From NCBI GenBank assembly GCA_012184525.1, contig WOFQ01000158.1, positions 1 to 20,734 of the forward strand: a stretch of 20,734 bases of DNA. The letters run 5' to 3'. This document shows, piece by piece, positions 18,404-20,734 of this stretch. A program made the position numbers and the translations under genes. Positions within the stretch are counted from its first letter, which is position 1. The number at the start of each line of letters is the position of its first letter. The notes below the pieces were generated by a model. That model saw only the letters and a program-made list of their open reading frames with translations. It made no database searches and was not told the origin of the DNA. The DNA comes from Xenoacremonium recifei (Eukaryota; Ascomycota; Sordariomycetes; Hypocreales; Nectriaceae).

Positions 18404-20484
18404 ATGACGGAACAAAAGAACGAGGGTGTCTTGCCTGCGAGCAACAATCAATACGACAATGGCATTAGTAACGATCCAAACATGTTTAGTGGTACGCAAA
18501 AAGCGAAAGCGAAAGCGAAACCAAGACCCGAAGTCTTGAATCACCGCAGCAAAACCACTGAAACTAACGTGTCGCCTTGTGCCTTTTGTAGGGCCTTTTG
18601 CAGAGGAAGTGTCCTGGGCCAAGCTCATACCAGGATACTCGCCGTCGCGATGCCTCAAGCTCCATGGCCGTGCCATGGTTAACGCCATTCTTCTCCTCGC
18701 CGGTATCTCCATCATGTTCTTCGGTTATGACGCGAGCTGCATGAGTCAAATCAACACGAACGACAACTACCTCTCTGCTATGGGCCTTGCCAATGGCACT
18801 AAGCGCGACTCTGCCGCGGTGGGTGGCTTGGTCTCCCTCTGGTTCGGCGGCTTCGGCATAGGTAAGAAGTGGGGAATGGATGAAAATAATCGGGGAGAGT
18901 CCAGGAAGAAGAACCAACTTGTCTAACCGTGTCTTCTTTTGTTCTTAGGAGCCGTTCTTGTCGGATACTTCGCTGATCGCGTTGGCCGTTTACGAACTAT
19001 TTTTCTTGGCTGCCTGTGGGCCATACTGGGCGGCGTCCTACAGGCATCAGCCCAGAATATTACATGGATGGCGGTTGCTCGTGTCATTGGGGGTATCGGC
19101 TGCGGCCACCTCAACACCGTTGTCCCGATTTGGACGTCTGAGATAGCCGATGCACATACACGCGGAGCCTTTGTAGCGGTCGAGTTCACTCTTGCTCTGA
19201 TTGGCGGTGCAGTGTAAGTTGCATCATAGCGTCCCTTGCAGCCCATGCACGCCACACTGGCTCACAATTCTGCTGACAACGATCATATAACAGTGTCTAC
19301 TGGACTGAATACGCTTGTCTCAAGACCCAGAGCCTGGAGTTTTCTTGGCGCTTCCCTTTGGCCTTGCAGCTCCTCTTCCTCGTCTTCATTACGACCGCCA
19401 TCCCCTTCTTCCCAGAATCACCTCGGTTTCTTGTCAAGACCAATCGCGTAGCTGAGGCTAAGGAAATTATTGCCAAGTGTCGTCTTAACGCGACAGAGGA
19501 GCAGATCAACCAGGAGATGCGCGAAATCTTCACAGCTATTCGCCTCGAGGCTAGCGAAGCCTCCCCTTCTTACTGGGAGATTTTGACCAAAAAGGATAAG
19601 CTATTCACAAGGCGCCGAATCATCCTCGGTGCCGGCGTACAAGTCATGCAAAAGTTTACGGGTATCGACTTTATCTCAAATTACGCCCCTGAGATGTTCT
19701 CTCTTGCTGGGTATACCGGCGACCTACCGTCTCTCCTCGCAGGAGGTAACTTTTTCGGCTATACGGCCAGCTTGGCCCTGTCGATCTATCTCTGTGATAA
19801 AATTGGTCGACGATGGTGCATGTTGATTGGCTCGGCATCTATGTTTGTTGTCCTCATCGTCGGCGGCGTGCTCTCTCACGAGGTCATCTCCTACAACAAG
19901 ACAGACCAGGCCAAGGCCAACCAATTCGGAGGAGGTGTTGCTACTGTTCTGTACCTATATACCTTCATCTATGGATCGACATGGTTGACGACATGGTAGG
20001 GCCCGTTACTTCATTATATCTCCAGAACACGTTGACTGACTGTCCGCTTTTCTAGCTGGGTATATCCGACCGAGATCTTCCCCCTCGCCAGCCGCGCCAA
20101 GGGTGCAGCCTTGGCCACTGTAGCCTTTTCCATCGCCGGTGGCGTTATCAACGAGATTGTACCATATCTCATCGATGCCATCGGCTTCTGGGTCCTCATC
20201 ATGTTTGCACTGATCAACCTGGCAATGCTCGTACCTATTTACCTCTTCTATATCGGTAAGTCTAATACGCAGTACGCGCATGCAGGCCTATCAGGCTCAC
20301 CAAATATAATTTAGAAACCGCGGGCCGACCTCTTGAGGACCTTGATGTCTTGTTTGCAAATGAGAGTCCATTCTATTGGAAAGCCGAGAAAGCCTACTTA
20401 GATTACAAGGCGGTTGAGACTGCAGCAGATAAACGGTTGCTTGAAGAGAATGCTAAAGTGGAAGAGAATGAGCAGGCTCGCTGA
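18404..20484 (+). CDS. MFS sugar transporter (sugar porter family), 564 aa, six exons
   Basis: Plasma-membrane sugar:proton symporter by family. Exons are 18404-18491, 18592-18861, 18949-19213, 19294-19995, 20056-20255 and 20315-20484. The five introns (59-100 nt) have GT-AG ends, and all joins keep frame. After a hydrophilic N-terminus, helix 1 carries GYD (74-76). The loop 2-3 signature is GYFADRVGRLR (125-135). PESPR (248-252) marks the end of helix 6. QVMQKFTGIDFISNYAPE stands for the QQxxG(I/V)xxxxYY sugar-binding region of helix 7. DKIGRRW is the second DRxGRR copy, and CWVYPTEIFPLASRAKG (from 442) is the helix 10-11 signature. The tail is charged and helix-forming. The sequence style resembles lactose permease or hexose-type fungal transporters; the exact sugar is not predictable. 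CreA-like sites upstream suggest glucose repression. Intron 1 contains a short GCGAAA repeat. No defects seen. Confidence 0.93.
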
Positions 20485-20491
20485 TAGACAC

Positions 20492-20557
20492 TGTTTGTTT
20501 TGTTTGTTTTGTTTTGTTTGTTTTGTTTTGTTTGTTTTGTTTTGTTTGTTTTGTTTT
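20492..20557. repeat. T/G-rich tandem repeat, 14-nt unit
   Basis: About four copies of TTTGTTTTGTTTTG with partial units at the ends. It starts eight bases after the transporter stop codon, so it probably lies in the 3' UTR. It looks like an ordinary slippage-prone microsatellite. Confidence 0.85.
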
Positions 20558-20565
20558 ATTAATTA

Positions 20566-20616
20566 ACGTCCTGCAGGAGTCAAACCTGCCTGTTCCCTAG
20601 AGGGACAAGAGGACGT
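20566..20616. other. 51-nt element able to fold as a closed three-way junction
   Basis: ACGTCCT (20566-20572) pairs perfectly with AGGACGT (20610-20616). Inside are two hairpins: GCAGG/CCTGC with a 7-nt loop (20573-20589) and one in 20590-20609 with CCC/GGG plus TGT/ACA around a TAGA loop. Read on the minus strand, the first hairpin looks like a tRNA T-arm (5-bp stem, loop TTTGACT) next to a 7-bp acceptor-like stem. Only 20 nt remain for the D and anticodon arms, so it is not a normal tRNA. It directly follows the 3' UTR repeat. Function is unknown; it could be chance folding. Confidence 0.4.
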
Positions 20617-20734
20617 GCTCAGCTGGTCTAAGGTAGTTATCGCAGAGGAAGAGGGTAGTCTGAAGATACATTGTAGTTTTTCCGCCCGCATTTCTCGCAA
20701 CTGAGGTCCAGGGTAGGTCCCGCGATACGCTAGG

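Noticed and set aside
1..20734. CRISPR arrays, bacterial operons, phage or integron structures
   Set aside because: No regularly spaced repeats or prokaryotic gene layout; genes have spliceosomal introns and fungal families.
1..20734. Repeat-induced point mutation as the cause of pseudogenes
   Set aside because: The visible lesions are largely frameshifts and scattered changes; I could not see a C-to-T excess without an aligned intact copy.

Overview
This is eukaryotic nuclear DNA from a filamentous ascomycete. The genes are interrupted by short introns (54 to 133 nt, mostly GT-AG with CTAAC-like branch sites) and belong to typical fungal families: Zn2Cys6 transcription factor, HNH_2-type protein, fungal rhodopsin-domain membrane protein, microsomal P450 and sugar-porter MFS. 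The style suggests Pezizomycotina, perhaps Eurotiales, but the genus cannot be fixed from sequence alone.

Layout: 519-2637 (+) an intact Zn2Cys6 regulator. 3056-4476 (+) a broken gene with TPR-like and ZZ-like zinc-binding segments. 5214-6814 (-) an intact HNH-nuclease-domain protein. 6815-9304 has no convincing gene, though a kinase-like scrap may lie on the minus strand near 8.5-8.9 kb. 9305-11393 (+) a clearly recognisable but dead acyl-CoA ligase (4-coumarate-CoA-ligase-like). 11759-13170 (-) a seven-helix rhodopsin-domain protein whose third intron needs a GC donor. 13754-14112 (-) a possible fragment of a second such membrane protein. 14183-15801 (+) an intact cytochrome P450. 15802-18403 is gene-poor, with a 39-nt palindrome, a possible Zn-cluster relic and a possible 50-aa spliced membrane peptide gene. 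18404-20484 (+) an intact six-exon sugar transporter with three CreA-like sites upstream. It is followed by a 14-nt tandem repeat and a compact sequence able to fold as a three-way junction.

Functionally the window looks like an accessory region in decay: intact regulator, P450 and transporter genes alternate with at least two pseudogenes and several weaker relics. Regulator, ligase, P450 and transporter together would suit a small catabolic or secondary-metabolite locus, but there is no backbone synthase here and the ligase is dead, so joint function is inference only. I found no clear undescribed system. The best leads are the GC-AG intron, the three-way-junction element, the palindrome and the pattern of gene decay.
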